A stretch of 13,984 nucleotides of DNA from Candidatus Aminicenantota bacterium (lineage in GTDB: Bacteria > Acidobacteriota > Aminicenantia > UBA2199): positions 1 through 13,984 of the forward strand of contig JAGLQA010000080.1 in the NCBI GenBank assembly GCA_023137075.1, given 5' to 3'. Positions 13,875 to 13,984 of this stretch are shown in pieces. The translations under genes were made by a program, and so were the position numbers. Within the stretch, counting starts at the first letter, position 1. Each line of letters starts with the position of its first letter. The notes below the pieces were generated by a model. That model searched no databases, was not told where the DNA came from, and saw only the letters and a list, made by a program, of their open reading frames with translations.

Positions 13875-13984
13875 TTAGTCTCCTTTTGCAGCCTGACATC
13901 AAAACGGCAAACTCTGTCTCCACTTGCCCAACAATCGATTTCTTTTACCCGGAAAGCTTTTCCTGTATATGCCTCCAGAATCCC
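13871..13984 (-). CDS. V4R-domain protein, C-terminal fragment (5' part outside window)
   Basis: Only the last 37 codons are visible, reading leftwards from the right edge. They contain the end of a V4R (4-vinyl reductase) domain: GILEAYTGKAF, then EIDCWASGDRVCRFDV, with the two cysteines and the GD turn typical of that domain. V4R domains bind small hydrophobic molecules or metals and serve as sensor modules in bacterial regulators. The stop TGA overlaps the ATG of the HAMP-like gene by four bases (ATGA), so the two proteins are made together and probably act together. What lies N-terminal to the domain is not visible. Confidence 0.65.
   Translation of the reverse strand, partial: GILEAYTGKAFRVKEIDCWASGDRVCRFDVRLQKETK

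Noticed and set aside
13940..13970. An apparent frameshift inside the V4R fragment.
   Set aside because: It came from miscounting a T-run when reverse-complementing. Re-reading the bases gives one open frame through to the TGA that overlaps the next ATG.

Overview
The window is a compact, almost entirely coding piece of a bacterial chromosome. The mix of genes is an exported serine protease, exported N-terminal-nucleophile (Ntn) hydrolases, a propeller-bearing histidine kinase, and a V4R/HAMP-like signalling pair. This would fit a poorly cultured, peptide-using Gram-negative lineage such as Candidatus Aminicenantes (Acidobacteriota-related). That placement is an inference from gene content only, since no rRNA or other marker is present. 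I see no tRNA, rRNA, IS element, CRISPR array or phage gene. No gene-free gap exceeds about 210 bases.

Left part (1-2374): a minus-strand operon gltX-rlmB, with an 11-base overlap and rlmB cut by the window edge. It is read from a promoter with a perfect TATAAT -10. Back-to-back with it is a plus-strand promoter for queH (epoxyqueuosine reductase), which is followed after 2 bases by a very large sensor histidine kinase (14 propeller blades, Y_Y_Y domain, one membrane span, HisKA and HATPase domains) with no response regulator beside it.

Middle part (6199-9129): a plus-strand operon with its own promoter. It encodes an unrecognised exported helical protein, an exported Memo/AmmeMemoRadiSam-B-like protein with a full set of candidate metal ligands, and an exported isoaspartyl peptidase/asparaginase with a complete active site. 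All three have N-terminal export signals.

Next (9130-12439): a monocistronic exported S8 protease with a consensus-like promoter and a very clear intrinsic terminator. It is followed by an exported gamma-glutamyltransferase-family enzyme. Both promoters share an identical 10-base -10 region, TATACTATAG. A second SpoU/TrmH RNA methyltransferase follows in the same direction and is probably co-transcribed with the transferase.

Right part (13269-13984): a minus-strand pair, the C-terminus of a V4R-domain protein overlapping by ATGA with a soluble HAMP-like protein ending in a four-cysteine module, probably a small cytoplasmic sensing unit.

Functionally the centre of the window looks like an envelope set for breaking down peptides and unusual amide bonds (endopeptidase, isoaspartyl peptidase, gamma-glutamyl hydrolase/transferase). 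The two methyltransferases, GltX and QueH belong to RNA modification and translation. The least explained parts are the unknown-Memo-isoaspartyl peptidase operon and the V4R/HAMP-like pair.
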